A stretch of DNA of 64,000 nt from Flaccisagitta enflata (taxonomy: Eukaryota > Chaetognatha > Sagittoidea > Aphragmophora), in assembly GCA_965153355.1 (NCBI GenBank), contig OZ231128.1, forward strand, positions 23,684,001 to 23,748,000, given 5' to 3'. The translations under genes were made by a program, and so were the position numbers. Shown here piece by piece: positions 25,774-40,264 of the stretch. The notes under the pieces were generated by a model. It was not told the origin of the DNA and did no database searches. It worked only from the letters and a program-made list of their open reading frames with translations. Every line of letters starts with the position of its first letter. The first letter of the stretch is position 1.

Positions 25774-25900
25774 TTCTTTGCGGTATTAGTCGCATCACTA
25801 ACTCCCATAATGACACCCTCTACGAGATTTGCGAGAGGACTTTTCCATGGTCCTTGCTCCGTTTGGACCCTTGCCGCGCCGCCGTAGCGCCGCACCGCCG

Positions 25901-25992
25901 CGCTGTCGCACCGCGTCTCATCCGGCATATGTCATGCCCGGCGCCGCGCTGTTGCACCGCGTCTCATCCGGCATATGTCATGCCCAGCACCC
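25901..25992. repeat. 46 bp GC-rich tandem duplication
   Basis: CGCTGTCGCACCGCGTCTCA with TCCGGCATATGTCATGCCC starts at 25901 and again at 25947. It lies in a GC-rich, CpG-rich patch (25860-25990) that is unusual for this AT-rich window. Confidence 0.85.
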
Positions 25993-26480
25993 CTCAGTCA
26001 ACGCTCTGCTATCTCATCTTGTGCCCTCTTTTCTGAAGTTCACAACACTATTGACACGATCAATGTTGCAACTTTGCAAGACATCTCTTCCATTGCCTCA
26101 GTGCGAAGCGCCACATGTGATGCATCGCTCATATTGCCTCTTAGAGCGGCATCATTCTTGTTACCTCTTTGTGCGGCCCCCCCCACTATTTTTTGGAAAA
26201 AAGTCGAAGAGACGAAGTCCCTTCGGTCTTTTTGAGTCCTGCAGAGAAAAACAGATTTCCTTTTGTTTTATGAGGCGTTTGAGAAAGTTGATACATTTTG
26301 GGGGCAGAATGAGACTACGCATGAAATTAATAGCTAAGAAAAAGCTAATTCTCCTCTTTCAGATGACGCCAAGCAGAGTTCTGTGCGATGGATAGTTATG
26401 GAGCTATGATTTTTTAAATCTTTTTATATTTTTTCGCATTTTTTGCATTTTTCCCAAAAAAAGAGGAATCAAGTTAGTTT
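25993..26480. other. Nothing recognised
   Basis: A plus-strand frame stays open across 25829-26395, but it runs through the 46 bp duplication and has no recognisable domain or convincing splice boundaries. Confidence 0.35.
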
Positions 26481-26694
26481 CAGGGGTGTATATAATTGAG
26501 TCGCTTTTGATTTCCCCTCCCCCCCTGTTCTTTGTTTGCCCATCTCTTTCTCTCCCCTCTCTCTCTCTCTCTCTCCTCTTCTCTTTCTCTGGAAAAAAGC
26601 TAGGCCAATGTCTGAGTTTTTTTCCCCAAATTTTCTCTTTTTCTCTTTTTTTCCCCCATGGGGGGGGGGGGGAACTCAATGATAAACAGGCCTG
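26481..26694. mobile_element. CAGG-ended MITE, relative of 5505-5808
   Basis: Ends CAGGGGTGTATATAATTGAG at the left and complement of CAGGCCTGTTTATCATTGAG at the right. The interior carries TCGCTTTTGATTTCCCCTCC and a poly-G run, inverted relative to 5505-5808. No clear target duplication remains. Confidence 0.65.
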
Positions 26695-27280
26695 GAATTT
26701 TTGTAGTGTAGTTTCTATTTCATTTAGATCCCACCCTTACGTTACGTCTCTGCGCGGCGCTCTTGCAATTGCGTCTTTGCGTGGCGTGCTCCTTTTGACT
26801 TTCGGTGCCGCCCTTCCCAAGGGAAAATGAAAACAAACCAACAGATGACGACAGACGAAGAAAGAAAGAAAAAAAGAAGAAAATTTCGTTTTCACGACAG
26901 TCTAATTAACATAATGAAAGTTACAGTGGAGCACCATACAGCGCACCTGCTTAAAAGGCATGTCAGTCTATACTTGTGACTTGCTTCCCATTTAAAATAG
27001 ATCAAGGATATTGTAGTTACTTCTTTACAGCCAATAAGGCAACTTCATTTTAAGAAGCTTTACCGTAATTCACTCACATAGCAAATTATCATAGTGACAT
27101 GTTGAAGGGGGGGGGGGGAAGGATAGAAAGCGGGAAGGAATGAGAAAATTCTCCTGTTTGAGCAAACATGGGTCACTCTTAAAGACTTACCAGAACTCAG
27201 GGGAGGGCGCTGTCATAACACCAACAATAACAAAAAGAGGTGAAAGAGAGCGAAGAGGAAGAAAAAGACGACAAAGGAGA
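26695..27280. other. Nothing recognised
   Basis: Mixed intergenic sequence with a poly-G run at 27107-27118. No exon or element recognised. Confidence 0.4.
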
Positions 27281-27718
<438 letters not shown>

Positions 27719-27959
27719 TTGAAAAAAAAACAACGCTCCCAGATCACGTTTCTCTGTAATCGGGAGTTTTTAGGAGAAAGCGCCCAAATTAACGACCAAA
27801 ACAGAGCCCCTACGACTGACCAAAACAACAACCACAACAACAACCAAAACATCATTAACAACAACAACAACAACAACTTAGACTACGTTGGAAGTTTTTC
27901 TGTATCCCTTCTCTGAGTCAGAGACTCTGACTCTTTTGTCTAGATTCTAACTTTAATAC

Positions 27960-27961
<2 letters not shown>

Positions 27962-28038
<77 letters not shown>

Positions 28039-28060
28039 CAGACAGACAGACAGACATACG
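27962..28060. repeat. (AG)n microsatellite with (GACA)n tail
   Basis: AG run to 28034, then ATAGACAGACAGACAGACAG. Confidence 0.97.
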
Positions 28061-28495
28061 TACAGAGACAGACGCACAGAGACAGACAGATTTTCGAACA
28101 GGCAAAATAGATTTCGATACTTATACGTATAATTCGATAAACAACAACAATAAAGAGACAAGAATAGGAAACAGATTGTCGGACAGACAGCCATGAACAG
28201 ACTGAGACAGCCAAAAAAGAAAAAAAAACAGAACGAAAGATAGAGACAGAAAGATAAGGAGAGATAAAGATTTAGAGAGGAAAAACAGATAAAAAAAACC
28301 TTGAAAGCAGTTTCGGAGGGAGGAAGGAGTCGAAGGAGGAGGAGGGGAAGGAGGGGGAGAAGGAGGAGCACGACGAGTGGAGGGAAACGCACGTCAAAAA
28401 GTTGTATCAAAAACGTCTGAGAGGTGAAAGTTTAACCGACAAACGAGACCAGGAAAAAGAGAGACATAGACACCGGCGATGTTAGTAGTGACGAT
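28061..28495. other. A/G-rich sequence, nothing recognised
   Basis: Purine-rich with ACAGA and GGAGGA words. No exon or element recognised. Confidence 0.4.
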
Positions 28496-28838
<343 letters not shown>

Positions 28839-29084
28839 CTGAATGACTTTTGGATGCGTCTGTTAAGTACAACGTCAACGGGTGAGGCCTGGAAGTCTAT
28901 CATGGAAAAATGGTTTCTGATTAAAAAGAACGTCGATGACGATAAAAACGACGGCAGTGCGACGACAACGACGATGACAACGACGGTGACAATGACGACA
29001 ACGATGAAAATGATGACTTTTGGTCGGTCAGTCAAACTTTTCATGTGGCAAAATAACGGCCATTTTTGTTTCTGTTTTTCTTCC

Positions 29085-29616
29085 CCTTTTTGGGCAGTGG
29101 CCCCGAAGCGAAGGGGGCGATGACCTGTGCTTTCGCAAATATGGGGAATTTTCTCCTCCTTCTTCTCCTTCTTCTTCGTACCCCCACTCAAATCCTTGTC
29201 TTGAGGCCCAAATCCCAGTCTCAAGGCCCAAATCCCAGCCTCATGGCCCAAATCCCACCCTCAAGGCCCAAATCCTAGCCTCAAGGCCCACATCCTAGCC
29301 ACAAGGTTTAAACCCTAGCCTGGAAACCCAGATCCCAGCCATAAGGCCCAAATCTCAGTCTTTAGGTCCCATTCAAGGCAAGAGGCCCAGATCTCAACCT
29401 CAAGGCTGGTATCTGGGTCTCCAGGCTGGGATTTGGGCTATTAGGCTAGGATTTGAGGCCAGTATTTGGGTCTTGAGGCTAGGATTTGGGCCTCGAGACT
29501 GGGATTTGAGGGGGTAGGGACGGAGGAAAAGTAAAAGAAGGAGGAGAAAATTCCCCAAATGTGTGAAAGCATAGTTATCGATCCCTTCGGGGCCGCTGCC
29601 CTGCTTCCCCTTCAAC
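29085..29616. repeat. Inverted repeat flanking a 20 bp minisatellite
   Basis: The left arm (29090-29170, GGCAGTGGCCCCGAAG, then GGGGAATTTTCTCCTCCTTC) is inverted at 29530-29612. Between them lies a 20 bp minisatellite (CAAGGCCCAAATCCTAGCCT and variants, about 14 units at 29190-29400), itself inverted (GGCTAGGATTTGGGC) at 29404-29510. The whole structure can fold back. Confidence 0.8.
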
Positions 29617-30290
29617 TTCCACAACCTACTTGGGCAGGGCACGGGTACCGCTGACCATCTAACGCTTTTGCGACAATTCTTTTGCTTAACTATTTGAAAA
29701 GAGCGTCTTTTATCTTCACATTTCTTTTTAAAGCTTAACCATTTACAATCTAGCTATGCTTTCCAAGCGAACCCTTCTCTTAACACCCCTGACATAATTA
29801 GGCGAACTGGGAACATATGCCATAAAGAGTGAAAAAGTGGCCTCAGCTCTACAAGATTTGACATAGAAAAGCAAAAATATCACACTTTGACATAGAAGAG
29901 CAAGTGAGAGGAATGACTTACCAGAAGAAGGGTGAGAAGGTAGTAACTCAGTTCTTATGAAACAAAAAAGTGTACTCGTACATGTGCAAACTGCCCCAGA
30001 TCCCACCACCATGTAAAATAATTTCCTGTCACCAAAAAAATCACCCCGTCATTACCACCAGTTCACCTAGGTGGGCAGAAATACTTGGGGGGGGGGGGAG
30101 AGGACAGTCAGTAATGAGATCTAGGTGCTTTTGATTTGTAGCCCAAGGATGAGGCTTGAAGAGAGAAGACAGGCAGATAAGGTCAAAGCCTTTCTTGGAT
30201 AAGCAGTGACCAGAAACGCGAGTAGGAATGAAAATTGCCACGTGGGCTGGAATTCAAACGCCAAACTTAGCCTGCCAAGAGTGTCAACGT
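29617..30290. other. Nothing recognised
   Basis: Intergenic sequence, no exon or element recognised. Confidence 0.4.
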
Positions 30291-30480
30291 TAACGACGAA
30301 GGAGACGACGACAACGTCGAGGACGAACACCACGACGACGAAGATGAAAACACGACGACGACGAAGACGAGAACACGACGACGACGACGAAGATGAAAAT
30401 ATGAGGACGACGACGAAGAAATTGAACACGACGAAGAAGATTATGACGATGGCAATGACTGTGATGATGATGAAAATGAC
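30291..30480. repeat. ACGACGA-rich simple repeat
   Basis: (ACGACGAAGATGAA)-type units, three imperfect copies of ACACGACGACGACGAAGA, then GAT/GAA-rich sequence. Confidence 0.75.
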
Positions 30481-30547
30481 AAAGACTTTTTTTGATGTAG
30501 ACAATTTGATAAGTGATTTGTGACAAAGATGAGTACGAGTATGCAAG

Positions 30548-30680
30548 ATGGATAGAGGTTAGAATTTGAGTTTTTAGGTAAGGATTTGAGCCTCAAGGCT
30601 GGGATTTGAGTTTTGAGGCTAGGATTTGAGCCTCAAGACTGATATTTGAGTCTCGATGCTTGGATTTGAGTCGCAAAAGG
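30548..30680. repeat. 20 bp GGATTTGAG minisatellite
   Basis: Six units of GGATTTGAGCCTCAAGGCT-like sequence, the same minisatellite family as 29404-29510. CCTCTGGAGCCGCTGTCC follows at 30719. Confidence 0.75.
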
Positions 30681-30944
30681 GGTGGTCAGACGGAAATGGG
30701 AAAGCTTATGTCATCTGCCCCTCTGGAGCCGCTGTCCAAAAAGGCGAAGGATGAATGACAGACTGCTGATGACAACAGTGTTGATGCAGACAATGGAAAA
30801 GGTGATTGCGAAGAATGAAGGTTGGTGAAGGGGAAGGATCAGTGACGACAGATTGTTGGTGTAGACGCTGAAAAAAAATGACGTTCGTCGTTGTTGTTTT
30901 TGTTGTTGTCGCCCCAATGAGCATGGTAGTTGAGGTCGGTGCAA

Positions 30945-31055
30945 AAAGGTGATGATGACGACGGAGACGACGACGAAATTGCCACTGAGTGTGACGCCAA
31001 CAATGACGACGCCGACTATGACGACGTCGAAGATGACGACGATGACGACGATTTT
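30945..31055. repeat. GACGAC/GATGAC-rich simple repeat
   Basis: Imperfect GAC and GAT triplet array. Confidence 0.75.
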
Positions 31056-31257
31056 GGTGGATGGACCAGGCTGACAGCCAGAGCGAAAGGACTCCGGAAG
31101 ATGAAGGAAGTCTGTGAGAGCCGTAAAAAAATCGCGTATGGCTCCCAAAAGTGACATTAGAGCGGAATTAGGCGAGGGATACTAACACCACCTGCGACAA
31201 GAGAGGAGCAAATTGGGAATGCAAGTTTGAGTGAGGAGCATAGAAGGAATGGGTGAA

Positions 31258-31258
<1 letters not shown>

Positions 31259-31327
<69 letters not shown>
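31259..31327. repeat. (GA)n microsatellite
   Basis: Pure GA run. Confidence 0.98.
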
Positions 31328-31328
<1 letters not shown>

Positions 31329-31689
31329 AGTGATCATTGGCTAGCGGGAGGTAATGGTAAAGAAAAACTAACCATATATATTTTGTTTTGATAGCAATCA
31401 TTGATTAATGACTCTCACGAGTGTGTTTTGATTGCTCTACTTGACATTATGAAAGTTGAAACAACATATTAGATCATTTAATGAACAAACAGGATTAAAA
31501 CGTACAATAACTCTCACTGCACTGTATATATTCACCAATTTTGGAGAAAAAAAAACACATCATGGGTATGTATTGGTTTTTAAGTGAAAGTCCAGATACT
31601 CAACGAAACAGATTTCAGGACTTTAACTGTGGAAGGGCCTCGCGCAGAATAATTGAACACAGTTACATTTACAAGTTAGGAGACAGATA
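31328..31689. other. Nothing recognised
   Basis: AT-rich sequence without exons or recognisable repeats. Confidence 0.4.
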
Positions 31690-32283
31690 CTACCCGAATT
31701 AAAAAAAACGCAAGTTTCTCATAGAAGTGATTGAATAAGGCTACTTTTTCCGTCTGAGAAGCATTTTGCGAGCTGGTTTAGTTTATTTGAGCTTCCATGC
31801 ATGACATCCAAGACTTTTAGCCTTCAGAATCGAGCTGATGCGGAGAAATCACCATGCAAAAGTGACATTTACTTTAAAAATTATTGCCTTTGATTTTCAG
31901 TTAAGAGTCAATGATGATTTTGAAGGTTTTATTGTAATCAATCACATTTGGTGTTTCATTTTACATCTCAGTCATCGAGGAACCCAGATATAAGAACTAT
32001 GAAAGCAGACAGCATGGGTAAAACAATGCCTGATTCCTCCTAGCAGTGCAATTACTCCATCACATTCACCCCAAAATGATCTTTTTTTTCTTCAGACTGC
32101 GTTTTGAATTTTGGACCCCTGCACCTTTTTTTGAGTATAACTTCTAAACGAATCAAGCTACAGATGTGGGATTGCGCTCAAAAGAAAAAAGCTTCAATTT
32201 GGTCACTGATAAATCATGTCTAAAGTGAGCCAAAGGCCAAAAATGAACTATAGAAAAACTTGCGTTTTTTTTAATTCGGGTAG
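31690..32283. mobile_element. Mariner-like MITE, 594 bp, CTACCCG ends
   Basis: Terminal inverted repeats of about 28 bp beginning CTACCCGAATTAAAAAAAAC at the left, exactly complemented at the right (GTTTTTTTTAATTCGGGTAG). Flanked by TA at 31688-31689 and 32284-32285. Near the right end it carries the AAGCTACAGATG word shared with other fold-backs in this window. No coding capacity. Confidence 0.78.
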
Positions 32284-34171
<1,888 letters not shown>

Positions 34172-34353
34172 ATTTGACATCAAGGGGGTAAAAACGAAGC
34201 CACGAAAAGAGATTTCTCCAGGGGACCAAAAGATGTGCATCTAATCCAAAAACCCCAAAAGAGAACCACGAGGATAGAAGAGTCTGACAGCTATTGACAG
34301 AAAAAAGATACAGGTAGCAACCTCAAGGATAGCGATCGTTGAAATGTCAAGAG

Positions 34354-34432
34354 AGCCAGACACACAGACAGACAAACAAACAGACAGACAGACTGACAAC
34401 CAGACACACAGACAGACAGACGGACAGACATT
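34354..34432. repeat. (ACAG)n microsatellite
   Basis: ACAGACAGACAAACAG-type tetranucleotides, interrupted. Confidence 0.85.
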
Positions 34433-34920
34433 CAGAAATTCAGAACTATTGATTCGGTAATCATCTATGAGAGATATTATGACAGCTCTGTAACTGTAAA
34501 AAAAAGTAAAAGGGCGTCTCCGCACACATGAAGCAGTTGATGCTGATGAAGAAGATGATGACATGAGTTAGACAGCACTATAGAGAAAGTAAACGGCGTC
34601 TTCGTATGGGAAGAAGACGCCGATGATGAGGATGATGATGGTGATGATGACAAGAGCGACATTAGTTTTCCCGAGATAAACAGTTGGCAGATTGAGAAGA
34701 CAACTTTGAAGAAAAGATTAGAGAACCAGTCGCCCAAGGGCAACATGTGGTCAGCGATACCTGTTGTACATGATTGTGATTTTCAGTGCAGGGAAAGGAA
34801 GAAGGGCAGTGGCCTTGAAGGGGACATAGTACTGTAGAACACAGAAAGGCTTTAGTCTGTCCAGCTTGATGATGGTTTGAGGGCTCCCTCAAAGCAAATT
34901 CAAGCTTAAGCTAGCATGGC
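34433..34920. other. Nothing recognised
   Basis: A near-duplicate pair of about 90 bp may exist at 34488-34560 and 34580-34650 (AAAGTAAAxGGCGTCT...GAAGATGATGA), but no gene is visible. Confidence 0.4.
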
Positions 34921-35175
34921 TAATCTAATGAGTGGGATTTTTTCCAAACCCTGAGAAAGCTGATTTTTTTCTAGACCTAAGAGGGCTGGTTTGAAGCTAT
35001 AGATGATTGATTTGAAGCCTAAGAGAGTTGATTTGACGCCTCAAATGGTGAATTTAAGGCCAAAGAAGATCTATTTGAAGCCTAAAAGATCATATATAAG
35101 GCCTGATTGGGCAGAGTAGAGGCCTAGGAAGACAGATTTGAGACCTGAGAAGGCAGATGTGAGGCTTAAGAGGCC
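34921..35175. repeat. About 20-23 bp TTTGAAGCCTAAGAG minisatellite
   Basis: About ten diverged units of GATTTGAAGCCTAAGAGAGT type. A segment (GTGGACTTCGCACCCTTTGG, GGCCGATGCC at 35220-35250) follows that resembles the arm of the structure at 29085. Confidence 0.75.
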
Positions 35176-35317
35176 TGATGGACGAACCAACAAACAGTCG
35201 GACGAACGAAAGTCCCCCTGTGGACTTCGCACCCTTTGGGGCCGATGCCAAAAAAAGAAAAAGTTGATAGCTTAAGAGGAGTTTGAAGCCACCAAAAGTC
35301 AATGCTAGAACTGTCGT

Positions 35318-35412
35318 GTACCCACAGGCTGAGTCCCGTGTCCACAGGCCGAGGCAAGTGCCCACAGGCTGAGTCTTGTGTCCACAGGCCGAGGCACGTG
35401 TCCACAGGCAAT
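35318..35412. repeat. 20 bp GTGTCCACAGGCCGAGGCAA minisatellite
   Basis: Five tandem units alternating CACAGGCTGAG and CACAGGCCGAG. Confidence 0.9.
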
Positions 35413-35505
35413 GAAATGGCGCGAATGGGTAATGTAAATCCTGATCCCACATACTTTTGAACTAATACACTGGCGTATTAAAGGGGGACAGATACTGAGA
35501 CTTTT

Positions 35506-35722
35506 TTCTTGTCGAGTGCACGTGACTCTAGAAGTATAACCCGCTATGTTGCTTGGTCGGTCGGTCTGTTGGTTGGTCTGTCAGTTGGTCGCCGTTAGCT
35601 TCATCGGCGTTTCCGGGCGTCTTTTGATTTACTGCTCCAGCCTAAATACTTGAGTCAGCCTTTTTTATCACTGCCTCTGCCCACCCGCACGCGACTTCGG
35701 TGGCTGTGTATTCGGCCTTGTT
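35506..35722 (+). mobile_element. Palindrome element, type A
   Basis: TTTTTTCTTGTCGAGTGCAC with CGTGACTCTAG, (GGTC/GGTT)n block, TTCATCGGCGTTTCCGGGCG body, CTGCCCACCCGCACGCGACT and GTGTATTCGGCCTTGTTC. The palindrome is mutated to GTCGAGTGCACGTGAC. Confidence 0.8.
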
Positions 35723-35887
35723 CTTTAAAGACAGGGATGGCAAGAGTTTTCATCGATTCCAGTTTTGCACTTATTGGAAGTGGAAAAAACATGGTGCTAC
35801 CTGCGTCATAGAAGCACTTTAACCCTGTATAAAGTGACTCGGCACTTACTGACTGAGAAACCATAGAATCAAAGGGAGCCACCGATA

Positions 35888-36810
35888 ACCTTGGGGAAAT
35901 AAAAAATGGCGGAATTTTAAAAACTAATTCTATATACCTTAAATTGAGAAAAACAAATAAAAATCGGTGATGTTTAGAAAGCTCTTTGAAAGATCTTTCA
36001 TTTGAGTCGTGTCTGGAAACTTTGGCTCAAACCGTTTAAAAGTTAGAGCTATTTGAATAAGACTACCCCTTTTCTGCTCGAGATTGCTCAAGAATGAATA
36101 TCAAAAAAACATAGAAAAACTTCTCTGATTTTGATGAAATTTGAACTGGAAGCAATACATACCTTCATCTAACAGTTCCTAAAAAATTACCCAAATCTGT
36201 CCTTTTTGTCATGAGAAAGATTTTGAAATTTTCAAGAAAAACCCAAGATAACCACCTTTTTCTTTTCAATCATTTTCACTATGAAAATTTGACAAAAATG
36301 ACATCAAATTCATAACGGTTTTGAAGCTCTGGGAAAGATCTTTAGGCTGGATCATAAAAAAAAAATGTTTTGTTACAACAGTAGTGATTTAAACGCAACT
36401 ATAGCAAAGGATGTCAATTTTGGTCTGTTTTTCTGAGATCTGGGATAAAAAAAGTATGAAAACCATAGTAAAAATCATCCAATTAACACAAAAATTGATT
36501 TGGTATGAGAAGACATACAACCTAATTACCACCTAAAATTTTGTCGCAATCGGATCAAGTCTTCTATCATTTTTATAACTTTATATTTTTTTTAATTCCC
36601 TTCCATAGCGATACGGGCAGACCAGAAATTGAGTAGTCTTATTCAAATCACTGTAGCTTCCAAACCATTTGAGCTAAAATTTCCAGACACGATTCAAATG
36701 AAAGATCTTTCGAAGAGCTTTCCAGGCATCACCAATTTTAACCTATTTTTCTTACGTTGAGGTTCAGAAGAAAGGTTTTAAAAATCCGCCATTTTTTATT
36801 TCCCCAAGGT
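35888..36810. mobile_element. Fold-back element, 923 bp, ACCTTGGGG ends
   Basis: Inverted arms of about 200 bp. ACCTTGGGGAAATAAAAAAT then GGCGGA is nearly identical at both ends. GAAAGATCTTTCATTTGA, GTCTGGAAA and TTTGAATAAGACTAC occur in both arms. Flanked by TA (35886-35887, 36811-36812), consistent with a mariner-type target but ambiguous. It contains the shared GGCTCAAACCGTTT module in both arms. Confidence 0.75.
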
Positions 36811-37086
36811 TAATTGGCCATAAATGTTGTTTTCATTCCTTGCGCATACATCAATCAGGTCGTTCTCCTTTCAACCTGGAAAGTAATAAATGAACATCAG
36901 ACCCAAGGCACCAAATGAAGCTTACGAGTCTAGTAGTAGTAGTAGTAGTAGTAGAGCTAATCCTCGATGGAAGGCATGGAGCCCGCATGGTGCGGAATTC
37001 GTTTTTCGAAATTCGTTGTGGATGAAGTCGTAGTATGATATTGTTACGTGTCTCTTGATATTAGGAAATTCGTCTCATCCACGATT

Positions 37087-40000
37087 CTAAGGGGTAGATT
37101 TAATCGTTCCTGATTCAGCTCTGTCGTACCAGTTCTTAAATTCGTTTGTTGATTTGGCGTTTTTCGCACATTCAGGGAGGCTATTCCATTTACTCGCAAT
37201 GCGGACGCTATAAAAATTTTTTCGTACATCAAGGCGGCACGCTGGGATGTTCATAACATGTGATTTCCGCACTTCACCAGACTCAGTCACAGTTGTATTA
37301 GCTCGCGTTGGTCTCGTATTTTCCGGGTCTTTAAGAGAAAACCACTCTTCCGGATTGACTCGGCTAATTCCGTTGATTGTTTTGAACGTTTGGATTTGGT
37401 CACCGCGGCGACGACAATCCTCTAGCATTGTTAATCCTGCGTTTTTCAGCCTCTCGTCATATTCATCTCCTTTCTTGTCGGACAAAGATCGGATCAGACG
37501 CTTTTGTACTTTTTCGAGGGCGTCGACGTCTTTTTGCAACCAGGGACACCAAGCTGCGACCGAATATTCCAGCTGAGGCCTGACAAATGTTTTAAACAAT
37601 GGGACCAGGTAATTTGATTTTCTATAGTGGAAGGATCGGAGGATCTTACCGAGGGTCATGTTCGCTTTTTTTCGCCGCTGCCTCGCATTGTGTTGCTGGT
37701 TTCATAGACTGATGGACCCATACTCCAAGGTCCTTTTCCACGGTAACTTCCTCCAATTTGTGTCCATCCATATAATAATTGAATCTTTGATTGTTGCCAC
37801 CTACATGCATGACTTTGCACTTACTCGCGTTAAATGACATCTCCCAGTCATTGGCCCACCTGTTTATGCTGTCAAGATCTTCTTGCAACTTCCGCGCGTC
37901 TTCCGCGTCTTGAACGACCATCGCCATCTTTGTGTCATCGGCGAACTTCCACAGCAATGCGTACAGTGTTGCTGTGTCGATGTCATTAATAAATATATTG
38001 AACAAAATTGCACCAAGAACGGATCCCTGCAGAACACTACTGATAACCTCTGCCCATTCAGATAGTTCGCCTTCCAGTACAACTCGTTGTTTTCTCCCAG
38101 ACAGCCAATTCTCGATCCAGCTAAGCAGATTTCCCGCGATACCAAAACTCTTTAGCTTCAAGATTAGTCTGCGATGGCAGACTTTGTCAAATGCCTTGGC
38201 AAAGTCTAGGTAGACAATGTCAAAGCATTTTCCTTCGTCCAACCACTTGGTGGTTTGATCCATAAACTCGATCAGATTAGTTTGACAAGAGCGACCCGTT
38301 CGAAACCCATGTTGCGAATTGTCAAACAGTTTATTCTTCTGAATGTGATCTGTCATGTCTTCTTTGACAATTCGCTCTAAGACCTTACCCACCACGCAGG
38401 TAAGACTAACGCCTCGATAGTTGCCTGGGTCCGACCGCTTACCTTTGTTTTTATATATCGCCGTGATGTGAGCTTTTCTCCACTCGTCAGGAATTGCTTT
38501 CGAATCTATAGACGTCTTGAATAGAATACAGAGTGGCCGCGCAAGTTCCGTCTTTAGCATCTTAAGAACTTTAGGAGCAACGCCGTCCGGGCCAGCCGCG
38601 GTTCCTTCTTTGAGCTCATCGATAATTCTTGCTATCCGTTCTTCCGATATATATACGTCTTTTAGAAGTGGAACATCCGGGTCACATTCAATGGTTGGCG
38701 GATCTTTGGTGCTTCTTGTAAAGACGGACGAAAAGAATCTGCTGAACATGTCCGCTTGTTCTTTTGGATCGGCTGTCATCGTTCCGTCGTCGCGTAGCAA
38801 GGGACCGGTCTTATCGCGAGTTCTTTTGGCGCTGTTGATGTGGGAGAAAAATAGTTTTGGGTTAGAGTTTCGATTGTCAATAATGCTCTTTTCGTACGAT
38901 TTTTTGCGCCTATCAACCAACTTTTTTGTCGCTTTTTCCGCGTTCTTATACTCGGCCTTTGAAAGCTCTGTCTTTAGCTTCTTCCATTTCACCCACGCCT
39001 CCTTCTTCAGTCTTACACTGCGTTTTATCTCCGCGTTTACCCATCCCGGCTCATTGCGCTTCTTTGGCGCCCGTAATGGCACCCATTGATTGATCGCATT
39101 ATTCAGTCGTGTAAGAATGGCATCCCACATAAGGTTTATATTCATTCCTTCAAGCAGATGGTCCCAATCAAGCCGCATTTGCTCGCGCATCTTCTCCCAA
39201 TTTGCACGTCGGTAATTTTTATAGTTACTGTTTGTCTCAGCCTGAGATTGGTTGATATTCACCGAAAAAGCGATCATATCGTGGTCGCTTTTACCGATCT
39301 TTCCGTCAGCGTATATATCGTCAATCATACCTTCAGTGTTTGAGAAAAGAAGATCAAGCATGTTTCCTCCATCGTGAGTCTCCCATTCGACATGTTGTTC
39401 CAAGAACGAATCTGCGGCAGCTTCGTAGAGTATCTCACCTTTACGCCCGGCGCTCCCTGTTTGCCAACAAATGTCTGGAAGATTAACATCACCGACTAAT
39501 ATATAACGTCCCCGCAGCTCGCGTATCCATTTCCCCATGTTTTCATCGTTTTCACGCGACGAGTTTGGTGACCGGTATACAATATGTATACTAATATCAT
39601 TTTTTAAACATTTTATTTTAAGAGATGCATGTTGTGTAAAAAATTCGTCCGAATCATCGCACCACGCATGTATTTCTTTTTTAACATAAGCAAGGATTCC
39701 CCCGCCTCTTCCTGCGCCCGTGTCTTTTCTGTCTTTTCTTACAATTATCAAATAGCCATTCAGTTGAAGGTAATCATTCGAAATTGAATCGTTTGTCCAT
39801 GACTCAGTAATTATGATTATGTCCGGTTTTTTTGTGACCGCTATGACTTTTAGCTCATTTACTTTATTTACAATACTTCTGGCATTAGTGTATAAGACAC
39901 GAACTCCGCCATCTCCACCATCTTCACCACTTCCTCTCCTTTTTCCTCCTCCTCCTCCTTCTCCTCCTCCCCCTCCTCCTCCTCCTTGCTTTATACCAAT

Positions 40001-40264
40001 GTTATAGGACGCATCGTTGTTATAGGACGCATCGTTGTTATAGGACGCATCGTTATCAAAGGACGCATCGTTGTTATTGGACGCATCGTTGTTCTTGGAC
40101 GTATTGTTGTCTCTATTACCACTAGGTGCATCGTATGCGTCAATAAAATAATCAACGTGCTCCCACTCAATTTCTACATTGGGCGCCTCGTTACAATCTA
40201 CTGGCCATCGTCCAGTCCCGCACCCCGAGTCTCTGGAACAGATATGATCCGTTTCTTTCCCCAT
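37087..40264 (-). pseudogene. LINE ORF2: endonuclease/reverse transcriptase, one frameshift
   Basis: ORF2 polyprotein that would nick target DNA and reverse-transcribe its RNA. ATG at 40264 overlaps the end of ORF1 by about 67 bp. Residues about 50-120 form a low-complexity linker (six NNDASY-type repeats, then a poly-Gly run). From about 121 an APE-type endonuclease follows, with LYTNARSI, ITESW (catalytic Glu), GDVNLPDICW and SDHDMIAFS (catalytic Asp-His). The RT core spans about 560-800, with GNYRGVSL, GFRTGRSC, YLDFAKAFD (metal-binding Asp), LQGSVLGAILF and FADDTK (catalytic Asp pair, about 774-779). At about 37660 a run of seven A shifts the frame. The C-terminal 190 residues (37087-37659, with VRPQLEYSVAAWCPW and the DCRRRGDQIQTFK motif) are open in the next frame. 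With that one lesion, total length would be about 1,050 residues, close to full length for the family. All visible catalytic residues are retained. A homopolymer sequencing error is an alternative to a real mutation. Confidence 0.9.
40003..40110 (-). repeat. 18 bp tandem repeat inside LINE ORF2 linker
   Basis: Six units of ATAGGACGCATCGTTGTT on the plus strand encode NNDASY hexapeptides between ORF2 start and the endonuclease domain. CTCCTCCTC triplets at 39945-39990 encode the adjoining poly-Gly. Confidence 0.85.

Noticed and set aside
36926-37232. Short minus frame at 37044-37232 as a separate gene
   Set aside because: It overlaps the LINE ORF2 3' end and 3' UTR in another frame.
38517-39343. 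Plus-strand frames inside the LINE
   Set aside because: Antisense of ORF2, which has clear endonuclease and RT motifs on the minus strand.
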